Shown here in pieces: positions 33,310 through 43,519 of a stretch of 64,000 bases of DNA (positions within the stretch are counted from its first letter, which is position 1; every line of letters starts with the position of its first letter). The position numbers and the translations under genes were made by a program. The stretch covers positions 5,192,984 to 5,256,983 of the forward strand of contig NC_052505.1 in the NCBI RefSeq assembly GCF_014356525.2. Direction: 5' to 3'. Source of the stretch: Nilaparvata lugens. Taxonomy: Eukaryota; Arthropoda; Insecta; Hemiptera; Delphacidae. The notes under the pieces were generated by a model that was given only the letters and a program-made list of their open reading frames with translations, had not been told where the DNA came from and ran no database searches.

Positions 33310-33420
33310 TAATAATAGTATCGAGTGACACGGCTGGCTCGTATCTGGTGTCAGAGTTTTCAGGTCGCAACTGATCAATTTCAGGGCCTTTGACATGACC
33401 TAACGACTGCTTACATGTAT
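33310..33420 (-). mobile_element. SINE 3' fragment (copy of the 61098 family)
   Basis: TATCGAGTGACACGGCTGGC, GGTGTCAGAGTTTTCAGGTC and CAGGGCCTTTGACATGACC equal the 3' body of the SINE at 61098-61345. It has the ATT-rich tail side but lacks the tRNA-like head. Confidence 0.65.
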
Positions 33421-34097
33421 TCGTTCACCAGCCATTTTTAGTTGCTCGCCTGCCAAGTCTGTTGTTTTTATTCGCAAGTGGCGTGAGTTTATTCAATCCA
33501 ATGAATAGAGTGAAATAATGATCACAAGATCACCATATAAGAAGATGGCTATGATGATGACCTAAGAGGAGGTAATATGAAAGAAGGAATTTGTCGCTGA
33601 AAAAATATATCTGATGGAAATTTATTGGATAAGAAATGTCTTCATGAAGATTGATTCATTATCAATAGACTTGAAATTCAATTTTATTTGCATTAGCTTG
33701 AAATCGTTTTGTTAAACGTTTCTTGATCCGGATGGACTAAACTAATAAATGGAATTAATTGAAAAAGAAAGATTCAATAAAAAGACGTGTGTTATTCCAA
33801 ATTCCATTATTTCAACTATCTTTATCCCATTACTATCCAAATATTTCCTCCAATATTGGATGCTGATGATAAGCTGATTGCATCAACTTCACAGTGATGA
33901 ACAACCATTCGGACGAAACGTTTTGTCAGAACAAATAATACATATGCCGGTTCACGGTGATTGATCCTGTTTGCATAGAGTAGTATATAGAGAGTGCATC
34001 ATCGCCAGTGGAGAGGAAAACAGTTTAATCTGTTACGGTTGCCTGATGCCAAATAAGGCGGCTGCTATCAGTTGTGGCTGAGCTTGACCAGACCAGC
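33421..34097. other. Low-copy stretch without a supported gene
   Basis: No recognisable repeats or coding sequence up to the proline-rich duplicated segment. Confidence 0.35.
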
Positions 34098-34446
34098 ACT
34101 TTCGTGTGACCCTTGATAGTGTACCTTTGCCTTGGGGGCGGTGGAGGCGGCATTTGAAGCTTTGGAGGCGGTGGAGGCGGTAGTAGAGGCAGTGGAGGCG
34201 GTAGTGGAGGCGGCATTTGAGTCCGATGTTAGCCAAAGTGCTTACACACAGTCAGTAAACATGTGACAAGCTCAACATAACCGCTGTAGTGGGGTCCACG
34301 TTATAATGGCAGTGGAGAAATATGGGAGAACAGTGTTGTAAATTCACTTTCCTCCCACTGCTTTGTATAGAGGATAGCTGATAGGTGATACCGGTATATT
34401 CGATGTGATTCTAGCTGTTCGTTCTTGTTTGAAATAATCGATTATA
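34098..34446 (-). repeat. Segmental duplicate A, includes a GGAGGCGGT minisatellite
   Basis: Nearly identical to 37526-37868 over ~345 bp. On the minus strand the GGAGGCGGT run gives a proline-rich frame (34025-34216) or, in another frame, an Ala/Ser/Thr-rich stretch. It might derive from a proline-rich host exon, but no splice sites frame it. The second copy has a shorter GGAGGCGGT run. Its right part contains the start of the TA-MITE at 34289. Confidence 0.7.
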
Positions 34447-34526
34447 TTTCAGTCAAGAAGAAAAAATAAGATAAAATCTTTCAATGATTTGAACTGAACT
34501 CATTGCTAGCGATCAGACACGTGTCT

Positions 34527-34735
34527 CTGCTAGCAATTATTGCCGGTAAAATGTGTACAACTGGGATTTCAGTTATGTTATATCTAATTTATCTTTATTA
34601 TTTCTAGAATAGAGTATATTCTGAATTTCTGTATGATGTACCCAATTATTATGTGAGTTTGTAATTGTATAAATCTTGTATATATGGCCAATAATTGAAT
34701 TGGAATTGAATTGAAATTGAATTGAAATTCAAGTC
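34527..34735 (+). repeat. LINE 3'-end segment, direct-repeat copy 1
   Basis: CTCTGCTAGCAATTATTGCC to TATGGCCAATAATTGAATTG plus a short AATTGAA tail. The same segment with the same left boundary is at 35737-35935. Two independent 5' truncations at one base are unlikely, so this looks like duplication. Confidence 0.7.
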
Positions 34736-35302
34736 AAAGATCTGAGCCAGCTGGTGACAGTTCAATAACGCTGGATACACACGAGATCTGCTTTCTCTTC
34801 AAAGTGAATGATTTAAAAGCATCAACAGTTTGCAATTATTGAATAATTACATTTTCTCAAATTTCAAGCTTATTTTCAATTCTAAGTGAAAATGTTACTG
34901 GACATTAATTAAGAGATTTCCATGCTCAATCTTTTCCACTCGAAATTTTTCGTTTAAATTATGTCTGAGATCTGATAATTGGAAATCTAAAATCAAACTT
35001 TGCATAGATGGGGCGGAGCTCCTGAAATTTTCATAGATATGGGACTTGTGGCAGTTGATATAGCTTATTCAATGACTATTTTAGGTATAAATTTGATCAA
35101 AATCGTTGGAGCCATTTTCGAAAAAATCGCGAAAAACCCTGTTTTTGACAACATTTTTGCCATTTTTAGCTGCCATCTTGAATCGCATTTGATCGAAATT
35201 GTTCGTGTCGGATCCTTATAGTGTAAGGACCTCAAGTTCCAAATTTCAGGTCATTCCGTTAATTGGGAGATGAGATATCGTGTACACAGACGCACATACA
35301 CT

Positions 35303-35375
<73 letters not shown>

Positions 35376-35540
35376 ACACACACACACAACACACACACAC
35401 ATAGATACAGACCAATACCCAAAAACCACTTTTTTGGACTCAGGGGACCTTAAAACGTATAGGAATTTGTGAATTGGGTACCTTGATTTTTTTCGGAAAG
35501 CAATACTTTCCTTACCTATGGTAATAGGGCAAGGAAAGTA
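34736..35540 (+). mobile_element. CA-island repeat, copy 3, 5'-truncated
   Basis: Begins at GATCTGAGCCAGCTGGTGAC, missing the first ~90 bp of the family, and runs through the (CA)n (35305-35400) to GGGCAAGGAAAGTA. The shared frame is interrupted here. Confidence 0.7.
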
Positions 35541-35654
35541 AAAATCTATTTACAGCTGATGTGAAAAGGTAGGTTTGTTCGCCTATCTTTCTCAACTGCC
35601 ATTATAATTTGGACCTCACTAAATTGGTTATATTGAGCTTGTCACATGTAGGTA

Positions 35655-35740
35655 ATAATAATAATTTCGAGTACCTGGCTGGCTCAGGTCTGGTGTCAGA
35701 GTTTGCAAGTCGCAACTGATCAATTTTATTTCAGGGCCTC
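35655..35740 (-). mobile_element. SINE 3' fragment (copy of the 61098 family)
   Basis: TGGCTGGCTCAGGTCTGGTG and CGCAACTGATCAATTT match the 61098 SINE body; the head is missing. Confidence 0.6.
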
Positions 35741-35935
35741 TGCTAGCAATTATTGCCGGTAAAATGTGTACAACTGGGATTTCAGTTATGTTATATCTAA
35801 TTTATCTTTATTATTTCTAGAATAGAGTATATTCTGAATTTCTGTATGATGTACCCAATTATTATGTGAGTTTGTAATTGTATAAATCTTGTATATATGG
35901 CCAATAAATTGAATTGGAATTGAATTGAAATTGAA
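35737..35935 (+). repeat. LINE 3'-end segment, direct-repeat copy 2
   Basis: Same as 34527-34735. Its AATAAATTGAATTG tail continues directly into the 11-bp array. Confidence 0.7.
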
Positions 35936-36203
35936 TTGAAATTGAATTGAAATTGAATTGAAATTGAATTGAAATTGAATTGAAATTGAATTGAATTGAA
36001 TTGAAATTGAATTGAAATGAATTGAAATTGAATGAAATTGAATTGAAATTGAATTGAAATTGAATTGAAATTGAATTGAAATTGAATTGAAATTGAATTG
36101 AAATTGAATTGAAATTGAATTGAAATTGAATTGAAATTGAATTGAAATTGAATTGAAATTGAATTGAAATTGGATTGAAATTGAATTGAAATTGAATTGA
36201 ATA
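35895..36203 (+). repeat. 11-bp minisatellite ATTGAATTGAA, ~27 units
   Basis: Long run of ATTGAATTGAA with a few shorter or variant units near 35980-36040 and one GGATTG variant near 36170. It starts exactly at the tail of the LINE segment at 35737-35935. The mirror frames of alternating Q/F/N/S on the minus strand are simple-repeat artefacts. Confidence 0.95.
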
Positions 36204-36244
36204 CATCCTGTCACATGGACTTGTATGAGATTATTGAATTTTCG

Positions 36245-36430
36245 CATGAATAAGTCAGTTGCACACACATTGATTTTGGACGTACGATCCTTTGCCGTCT
36301 TTATGAATACTATCAGATTAAACGTTACTTGACAAACATAATCTGTATGACATCATCTGTATAATCTTATAGAATTCATAAGGATGGTAAAAATCGTACG
36401 ATCAAAAATCGATGTGTGTGTAACTACAAT
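36245..36430. mobile_element. Short palindromic MITE (CGTACG family), copy 3
   Basis: GCACACACATTGATTTTGGA and ATCAAAAATCGATGTGTGTG termini with GGACGTACGAT inside the left arm and ATCGTACG in the right. Confidence 0.65.
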
Positions 36431-36439
36431 AAAGCTAGT

Positions 36440-36895
36440 TAGACACACACACACCAATTTTTGTTCGTACTTTATTTGGCCATCCTCATGAATTCTACGA
36501 GATTGAACGGAACTTGACAAACATCATCTGTTCAATCTAATAGAATTTTTAAGGACGGAAAAATATCGTACGTCCAAAAATTGAAGTGTGTGTAACTTGA
36601 CTAGGCAGCGCAGACAGTTCCTTCAAGTCTCAACTTTTTTTGTACAAACTTTAATAATTATTGCATTGGTTACCAATTTTTGTTCGTACTTTATTTGGCC
36701 ATCCTTATGAATTCTACGAGATTGAACGGGACTTGACAAACATCATCTGTTCAATCTAATAGAATTTGTAAGGACGGCAAAACATCGTACGTCCAAAAAT
36801 TGAAGTGTGTGTAACTTGACTAGGCAGCACAGACAGTTCCTTCAAGTCTCAACTTATTTTATACAAACCATGATAATTATTGCATTGGTTCAACT
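36440..36895 (+). repeat. Tandem duplication of a MITE plus its flank (~222-bp unit)
   Basis: Each unit holds a CGTACG-family MITE (CCAATTTTTGTTCGTACTTT ... GTCCAAAAATTGAAGTGTG) followed by ACTTGACTAGGCAGC, CAGACAGTTCCTTCAAGTCT and TAATTATTGCATTGGTT. Unit 2 starts at about 36666 and lacks the MITE's outer CACACACAC end. A partial third flank follows at about 36896. Confidence 0.75.
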
Positions 36896-36945
36896 TATTC
36901 TATACAAACTAAAGTAATTATTGAAAGAACGTTGGAAACACGTAC

Positions 36946-37118
36946 CTTGATTAGAAGCATCCTGTGAAGATAGGTTAATCCCAGAGAATCGAAGGCTATG
37001 AAGGTCCTGAGAACTAATTTCTGGCACACTGATAATGAACACTGAACATAATGACTGTGAGTGAGACCGACTGATATCAGTCTGTAAGAGGAGGCTTCAC
37101 GTTGTTGCCAGTTTTATA
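36946..37118 (-). promoter_or_regulatory. Candidate minus-strand promoter and short first exon
   Basis: On the minus strand a TATAAAA (37118-37112) is followed about 31-34 bases later by TTACAGAC and then a TCAGTC initiator-like motif near 37070. About 140 bases on, an ATG (36960-36958) opens five codons (MLLIK) that end exactly at a strong donor, AAG|GTACGTG, at 36946/36945. A short first coding exon followed by an intron is common in insect genes such as cuticle proteins. An earlier ATG gives only a short upstream frame. No matching second exon was recognised. Confidence 0.35.
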
Positions 37119-37386
37119 ACTTCGCATGACCTTGCCGACGTCTCATCCTTCCATTACGACGCTAACGCATCCCTACCCGGCTAACGGCGTCTTAAGAAGA
37201 GGAGGTACTAACTCACATCAGTTTTCTACAACAACATGAGGAGAGGATGTCTAGCATTGAAGTATATTTGTTATTAGGATCTCGAGTATTAATCACATCA
37301 AACTTTTTAAACAGCATTGGAAGAGATTGTCTAGAATATTATACATAGTACGGTACTGAAAATTCAAAGTACTGGAAACAAGCTAA

Positions 37387-37526
37387 TCCTATTATATAAA
37401 GCGAGAAATTTCTGTATTATGTATCTGGTTATTTTATATCTGTTTATTTTTATATCTGGTTATTTATGTTTAACGGATCTCGAAAACGGCTCTAACGATT
37501 TTCTCGAAATTTGGATCATAGTAGGT
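37387..37526 (+). mobile_element. Helentron-like 5' fragment
   Basis: TCCTATTATATAAAGCGAGA, AACGGATCTCGAAAACGGCT and GATCATAGTAGGTT match the first ~140 bp of the family. It ends at the junction with segmental duplicate B. Confidence 0.6.
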
Positions 37527-37868
37527 TCTAGCACTTTCGTGTGACCCTTGATAGTGTACCTTTGCCTTGGGGGCGGTGGAGGCGGCATTTGAAGCATTGG
37601 AGGCGGTGGAGGCGGTAGTGGAGGCGGCATTCGAGTCCGATGTTAGCCAAAGTGCTTACACACAGTCAGTAAACATGTGACAAGCTCAACATAACCGCTG
37701 TAGTGGGGTCCACGTTATAATGGCAGTGGAGAAATATGGGAGAACAGTGTTGTAAATTCGCTTTCCTCCCACTGCTTTGTATAGAGGATAGCTGATAGGT
37801 GATACCGGTATATTCGATGTGATTCTAGCTGTTCGTTCTTGTTTGAAATAATCGATTATATTTTATTC
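37526..37868 (-). repeat. Segmental duplicate B of 34098-34446
   Basis: CTAGCACTTTCGTGTGACCC through the GGAGGCGGT run, GTGACAAGCTCAACATAACC and the TA-MITE start to TCGTTCTTGTTTGAAATAAT. The copy ends where the sequences diverge after CGATTATATTT. Confidence 0.75.
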
Positions 37869-37972
37869 AACAAGAAACATTTTTTCGTAGAACATAATAT
37901 GGGTTCAGTAGAGAAGACCGTTTCAGAAACACAGATATCAGAGCTCAGCTGAATATTTCTGCTATCCTATTC

Positions 37973-38618
37973 CCATTATATTAAGCAAGCAATTTCTGTA
38001 TTTTTATATCTGGTTATTAATTTATATTTATTTATATCTGGTTATTCATGTTCAACGGATCTCGAAAACGGCTCTAACGATTTTCACGAATTTTGAACAT
38101 AATAATAAATGTGTTCATCTATAATAAATGTAAAATTAAATTATTACATTCTATTATCCCATTATATTAAGCAAGCAATTTATGTATATCTGTTTATATT
38201 TTTATATCTGGATCTGTTTATATGGTTATTTATGTTCAACGGATCTCGAAAACGGCTCTAACGATTTTCACGAAATTTGGAACATAGTAGGTTTATGATA
38301 TAAAAATTCGATTGCACTAGGTCTCATCCTTGGGAAAACTCGCTGAACGAAATTAAAGGGATAATTCATCCTTGGCAGAAACAGCTGTGGATGGTAAAAA
38401 AGTGAGTGAGCGAGTGAGTATGTGAAAAATCCAAATTGAGACTTTCGACGTCTGTGGATAGTAAAAAAGTAAAGTAAAAAGATAGTAAAATATTGCAACC
38501 CCGAAATTCATAAGATGACATATAGCCAGCTGTGAAATATAAACACGATCATTTCAGAGAATTGTGTTCTATTTATCAATAAATAAAAAAAACGAGCGAA
38601 GCTCGGTGCCCCAATATT
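37973..38618 (+). mobile_element. Helentron-like copy with a duplicated 5' end
   Basis: A 5' segment (37973-38097) is followed by ~55 bp of other sequence, then a complete copy from 38155 to the CGAGCGAAGCTCG hairpin and GTGCCCCAATATT at 38618. Both start with CCCATTATATTAAGCAAGCA. Confidence 0.6.
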
Positions 38619-38628
38619 TAGAGATAAA

Positions 38629-39479
38629 ATCGGGTGTGGCGCACTCACACTACTTTCCTTGCCGTTATGAAAATTGATCACCTGACGCTAGTGTTCACTC
38701 GCATAAGAGTCTTCTATTCTAAGATCTTAGCCAGCTGGTGACTGGACAATAACGCTGGAGACACAAATGTGTGCTATCTCTTCATAGTGAATGATTTAAT
38801 AGAATCAACAGTTTGCAATTGAATAATCACATTTTCTCGAATTTCGAGCTTATTTTTAATTTTAGGTGGAAATGTTAAACGACATTAATTGTAGAGATTT
38901 TTATGCTCAATCTTTTCCACTTGAATTTTTTTGTTTAAATTGTATCTGAAGCCTGATAATTGGATATCTAAAATCAAACTTTGCATAGATGAGGCGGAGC
39001 TCCTGAAATTTTTACAGATATGGGACTTGTGGCAGTTGATAGAGCTTATCAATGACTATTCCAGGTATGAATTTGATCAAAATCCCTCCTGTCAAAAACT
39101 TGTAAAACGAGTTATAGTTAAATCGTTGGAGCCGTTCTCCAGAAAATCGCGAAAAACCCTGTTTTTGACAACATTTTCGCCAATTCAGCCGCCATCTTGA
39201 ATTGCATTTGATCGACATTGTCCGTGTCGGATCCTTATAGGGGAAGGACCTTAAGTTCCAAATTTCAAGTGATTCCTTTAATTGGGAGATGAGTTATCGT
39301 GTACACAGACGCACATACACTCATACACACACACACACACACATACAGACCAATACCCAAAAACCACTTTTTGGGACTCAGGGGACCTTGAAACGTATAG
39401 AAATTTAGAAATTGGGGTACATTATTTTTTTTTGGAAAGCAATACTTTCCTTACCTATGGTAATAGGGCAAGGAAAGTA
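38629..39479 (+). mobile_element. CA-island repeat, copy 4
   Basis: GGTGTGGCGCACTCACAC start and GGGCAAGGAAAGTAA end, with only a short (CA)n. The shared frame is open at 38931-39200. A segment CCCTCCTGTCAAAAACTTGT (about 39084) is inserted at the point where copy 5 stops. Confidence 0.7.
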
Positions 39480-39485
39480 AAAATA

Positions 39486-39560
39486 AATGAGAGGAGGAAT
39501 GATTGGTTCCAACATGTGAATAGAATGAGTGAAGGCCGGATACCCAAGCTGGTCTTATTG
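39486..39560 (+). pseudogene. Scrap of a LINE ORF2 C-terminal region
   Basis: NERRNDWFQHVNRMSEGRIP is a good match in style to the W..HV.RM...R.PK motif near the end of RTE-like ORF2 proteins. Only about 25 codons remain. Confidence 0.45.
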
Positions 39561-39859
39561 TAGGAATCAGTTGGAAAATAAATGGGAGTAACAGATAAGG
39601 AAGAAGAAAATAAAATATTCTTCAATGATTGAATGAATATCTTCAATAACTTTTCCTCCAAGCTCGAGCTAGCTCTTTTGAGGAAGTGGTTACTAATATG
39701 ATAGTATTGTACATTAATTTGATTATTGAAGTGTTTATTGTATAGTTTTATTGATTTATTTTGTAATTTATGAGGAAATAATTAATTAAAAAATTAAAAT
39801 AAATGATCATTATTGTGTTATTTTGTTGACTTGTGTTAAAAAACTATCTGGAATCTTTG
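39561..39859. other. AT-rich gene-free stretch
   Basis: No recognised repeats or genes. Confidence 0.3.
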
Positions 39860-39955
39860 TGGAGCTAGAAAACGATAGCGCTATCTGCTTTGTCGAATGA
39901 TAGACAAGTATGGCAACACCAATATTAATCAAACACTGCCATTACAACGTGGACC
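39860..39955. mobile_element. TA-MITE end, inverted
   Basis: GATAGCGCTATCTGCTTTGT and CTGCCATTACAACGTGGACC followed by TCACTA match, inverted, the 53673 copy's left 100 bp. The other end is missing. Confidence 0.5.
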
Positions 39956-39959
39956 TCAC

Positions 39960-40330
39960 TACAGGATCAATGCTAGCGCATATTTGATGTGGGTGTACGC
40001 GCGAACTCAGCGGTTATCTGCTCTCGAACGTTCGTGTGCGTGTGTGTGAGACAAGTCGGCCGTAATAATTCATGATATTGTGAATTGACCGTCACCCACA
40101 TTACTGCTACCAACGGACGGCTGTTAATTATTATTCCATTGTGCCGAACTCATCTCGGCTCGCGTCTTTCCTGTCTGTGGATTTATGCTCTCCTTCCGTG
40201 GAGCCAGCATTAAACCGCTCGTCGGAACTTGCTTGACGTAGCTGTGTGGAACGCGCGGAAAGCCCTAAACTCACACATTGTCATGTCATTGACATTGACA
40301 GTTTTCTGGTCCCCTGTTGCACGAGAGAAT
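39960..40330. other. GC-richer single-copy stretch
   Basis: Clearly less AT-rich than the rest and present once in the window. No frame with recognisable features and no clear splice sites. Could be a host regulatory or first-exon region; function unknown. Confidence 0.3.
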
Positions 40331-40510
40331 ACAAGCTAATATTCAAGTAATTTCTTACTGTCAAAATTCAAATATACTCATGAATTGTCTCGTCGTTGCA
40401 TCGTCGTTATGTCGTTCTTACATGTTCGAATTTATGGTACATTCCTACATTTATTTTTTTATAATCTTCAATAAGCATACTCTTCCCATATGCTTACCAA
40501 TCTTGGCAAA

Positions 40511-41726
40511 TCTATATAATTATATAAAAGCGAAATGGCACTCTCTCACTGACTGACTGACTGACTGACTGACTCACTCACTCACTCGCAGAACTAAAAA
40601 TCTACCGGACCAAAAACGTTCAAATTTGGTAGGTATGTTCAGTTGGCCCTTTAGAGGCGAACTAAGAAATCCTTTGACGATATTTTAACTCTAAGGGTGG
40701 TTTTTAAGGGTTTAAAGTTCGTCTTTAAGCATGTATATTCTTCTTATTCTCTTAATTATAATTGAAAAATGTCCATACCATATGTTATTATAGAACTATA
40801 ATCTAGAGAGAGTACCTCTCTTCGAAACAGTTGTTCTGGTAACTAAATTAAAAATTTGGTTAGGTTGGCATTAAGTTGAGTTGCCTTTTTAGGTTGGCAC
40901 CAATTTGAAAATTGGAATGCATTTATCCAGGACCTAAATATTAATTTATCAAGTACCTCCTAAATACCTATTCAGGAGGTCCTGATTTATCGCGGAAAAA
41001 TTGATTTGGTACTGCTACTTCAGTCAGAGCTATTCCTGGGAATATTATATTACTGGCCGTCAGGCTCGCTTCGCTCGCCATATCCGTTTAGCCAGACGTT
41101 TAGTCTGTATCAGTTGGCCCTTTATAGGCGCAATAAGAACGGATTTGGAAAAATTTCCAAAGATACGCCCAAAATCTGCATCTTCCAGCGTTTTTTGCGC
41201 TTTCTCAGCTTTATAGAAAACAAATGAACAGAAAATGTTCAAATTTACTACCGAAGCTCGGCTGGGGTGCAATAATGTTGAGTTAGAAGGAATTTGAAAT
41301 AACGCCAAAGATACGCCCAAAATTAGAGTTTGTTCAGCTTTTCTGCGTTTTTTCAATAATTGATGGAAATATATTTAAAAAAATTCAGTACACAGGTTAA
41401 GCTGAGGTGGAGAAATTTTTTCGCCAAAGATACGCCGATATAGTAATAGGTGTTTTTCGAGATCAAATTGACATAATAAAAATTCAAATTCGGTACAGAG
41501 GTTCCGCTGAGGTCTACATGCAGGCGAGCGAAGCGAGCCCGTCGATCTCAGTTTTGGACAATCCAGTCGGGGGTCCAGAATTCGGTACAGAGGTTCCGCT
41601 GAGGTCTACATGCAGGCGACCGAAGCGAGCCCGCTTATCTCATTTTTGGACGATCCAGTCGGAGGTCCAGGGGGCGGAGCCCCCTGGCTACACGGATATG
41701 GCGAGCGAAGCGAGCCCGACGGCTAG
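40511..41726 (+). mobile_element. Composite Helitron with several 3' termini
   Basis: Starts TC at 40511 (A before it) with TATATAATTATATAAAAGCG, then the GACT/CACT run and TCTACCGGACCAAAAACG, matching 15923-~15460. It ends with GGCGAGCGAAGCGAGCCC, GACGGCTAG at 41726 and host T. Inside are an inverted 3' hairpin (about 41056-41080) and two more direct ones at 41521-41543 and 41612-41634 in a ~90-bp tandem pair. GGGGGCGGAGCCCCC forms another hairpin at about 41672. CCAAAGATACGCC(C/G) recurs at about 41157, 41306 and 41423. No Rep/helicase. Confidence 0.7.
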
Positions 41727-41739
41727 TTAAGTATAATTT

Positions 41740-41905
41740 TAAACAAGAATGAACAGTCAATATTACATCGGATATACCGGTACCAGATTTATAAAGGACA
41801 GTGACTAGTCACAGAATCCTATCTCCTATATCTTTCCTCTATTATTACTAGTAGCTCTGTGAACAGTAGACCTCACGCAGTTTCTCATCCACAAGTACCT
41901 GATGT
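41740..41905. repeat. Junction of TA-MITE-like and GTCTACTGTTCACAGAAC-like pieces
   Basis: GAATGAACAGTCAATATTAC and GATATACCGGTACCAG resemble the right part of the 7701 family. CTCTGTGAACAGTAGACCTC is the inverted end of the 7041 repeat. The order is scrambled. Confidence 0.4.
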
Positions 41906-42014
41906 CACCTGTTCTAGTTCATTCAGTTGAATCACAATTTACAGTTTAATCATAATTTACTCTTAATACTGTTATTTGTTATGTCCAAGATAAAAAACTC
42001 ACTCGAGTTACTAA

Positions 42015-43010
42015 ACTCAGTTCACGTTTGAATTTGTATCCCATATGATAATTTATCCAGTTCCGTGATAATCTTTCCATTTGATAAAAATATTTCTCAA
42101 GTACTTTAAAATTAATTTTCTTAATAATATTATAATTTCTTCAGCATTATTTAGTTCATTTAATCATTTGTTATTTCATTTTCAATCACTTATGAAATTT
42201 GTTTTCCAAATGTGAGAATATTGATACTGATGGGCACGCATCATAAAACATATTGAGCCCCTACCTTATAGAAATAAGACACGGCCAGATATCCTATTAT
42301 ATTATTGAGCGAGCAATTTCTGTATATCTGTCTATATTGTTATATCTGGTTATCTGGTTATTTTTATATCTGCTTATTTATGCTCAACGGATCTTGAAAA
42401 CGGCTCTAACGATTTTCACGAAATCTGGAGCATAGTAGGTTTATGATATAAAAATTCGATTACAAAAAGTCTCATCCTTGGGAAAACTCGCTGAACGAGA
42501 TTAAAAGGATAATTCATGCTTGGCTCAAACAGCTGAGACTTTGTCGTCTGTGGATAGTAAAAAGTGAGCAAGTGATTCTGTGGAGAATCAAAATATCGCA
42601 TCCCCGAAATTCATAAGCTGACGTATGCTTATGACGTATTTTAAGCCAGCTGTAAAATATAAACACGATCATTTTAGAGAATTTTGTTCTGTTTATGAAT
42701 AGATAAAAATAACGAGCTAAGCTCGGTGCCCCGATATTGTTCTATCTAAACTCAGTTCACGCTTGAATTTGTATCCCATATGATAATTTATCCAGTTACG
42801 TGATAATCTTTCCATCTGATTTCAACTATTTTAAAATTAATTTTTTTCAATCAATAATTTCTTCAGATTTATTTAGTTCATTTAATCATTTTTTATTTTA
42901 TTTTCAATCACCTTTTAAATTCGTTTTCCAAATGTGAGAATATTGATACTGATGGGCACGCATAAAGAATATTGAAACCCTACCTTGTAGAAATAAGACA
43001 CGGCCAGACA
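42015..43010 (+). repeat. ~270-bp direct repeats bracketing a Helentron-like copy
   Basis: CTCAGTTCACGTTTGAATTT to AAATAAGACACGGCCAGA occurs at about 42015-42290 and again, with small indels, at 42747-43010. Between them lies only the Helentron-like element. The repeats are far too long for a target duplication. Confidence 0.75.
42292..42738 (+). mobile_element. Helentron-like copy, complete
   Basis: TCCTATTATATTATTGAGCG start; GAAAACGGCTCTAACGATTT, CTCATCCTTGGGAAAACTCG body; GAGCTAAGCTC hairpin and GTGCCCCGATATT end. Non-coding. Confidence 0.65.
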
Positions 43011-43014
43011 TCTG

Positions 43015-43350
43015 TGTAATGCATGCAATGAATTAAACACTTGTCAGCTGATTGTTATTCCAGCGTGTCAGTTTGTTATTCCACTTGTCAGCTGATTGAT
43101 TATGGATAATGTTCTATAGTCCTATTAATCCTATCTTCAAAGAAGATGATTTATAGTGATATCAGAGTATGAAGGAATTCCTTCTCTTTTCATATTATCC
43201 TTAAAATGCGAAATTTCAAAACACCTTGTGTATACATACAGACAAATATCACCGAATTCTATCAACGCGTTTGGCCGTAATCGCGTTACATACAGACAGA
43301 CAAAAGAAAATCCGAGTTAAAACATAGACCTCACTACGTTCGGTCAATTA
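43015..43350. mobile_element. Helitron-like repeat, copy of the 5627/6331 family
   Basis: CAGCTGATTGATTATGGATA, ATATCAGAGTATGAAGG and CAACGCGTTTGGCCGTAA lead to CCTCACTACGTTCGGTCAAT, the inverted terminal hairpin. Confidence 0.55.
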
Positions 43351-43519
43351 TTTTAAACAGATGACTAAATATTATGATAGTGAGAGAGATATTACTTCTA
43401 ACATGAAGAGGGGAAACCGATTTCCTTGCACAGTTTGTAACATGGACAGAGTAGTGGGGAGGAGTAAGCATGCTGCGCATAATTGGATGCTGGCACAAAC
43501 GTAATGAGAATGCTGTTGA

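Larger units (their letters stand above)
34258..35652. mobile_element. TA-MITE with extended inverted flanks, carrying nested repeats
   Basis: Ends at 34289 (GTGGGGTCCACGTTATAATG) and 35619 (reverse complement GTGAGGTCCAAATTATAATG), each bordered by TA. The pairing continues outside: ACATGTGACAAGCTCAACAT on the left has its reverse complement at about 35633-35652. Inside lie a LINE 3' segment (34527-34735) and a CA-island repeat (34736-35540). Confidence 0.65.

Noticed and set aside
35786..36268. 160-codon minus-strand frame rich in F, N, S, I and Q
   Set aside because: Translation of the 11-bp minisatellite; no start context or domain.
41001..41730. Several 60-107-codon frames on both strands
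   Set aside because: They lie in the non-coding body of the composite Helitron and show no Rep or helicase motifs.
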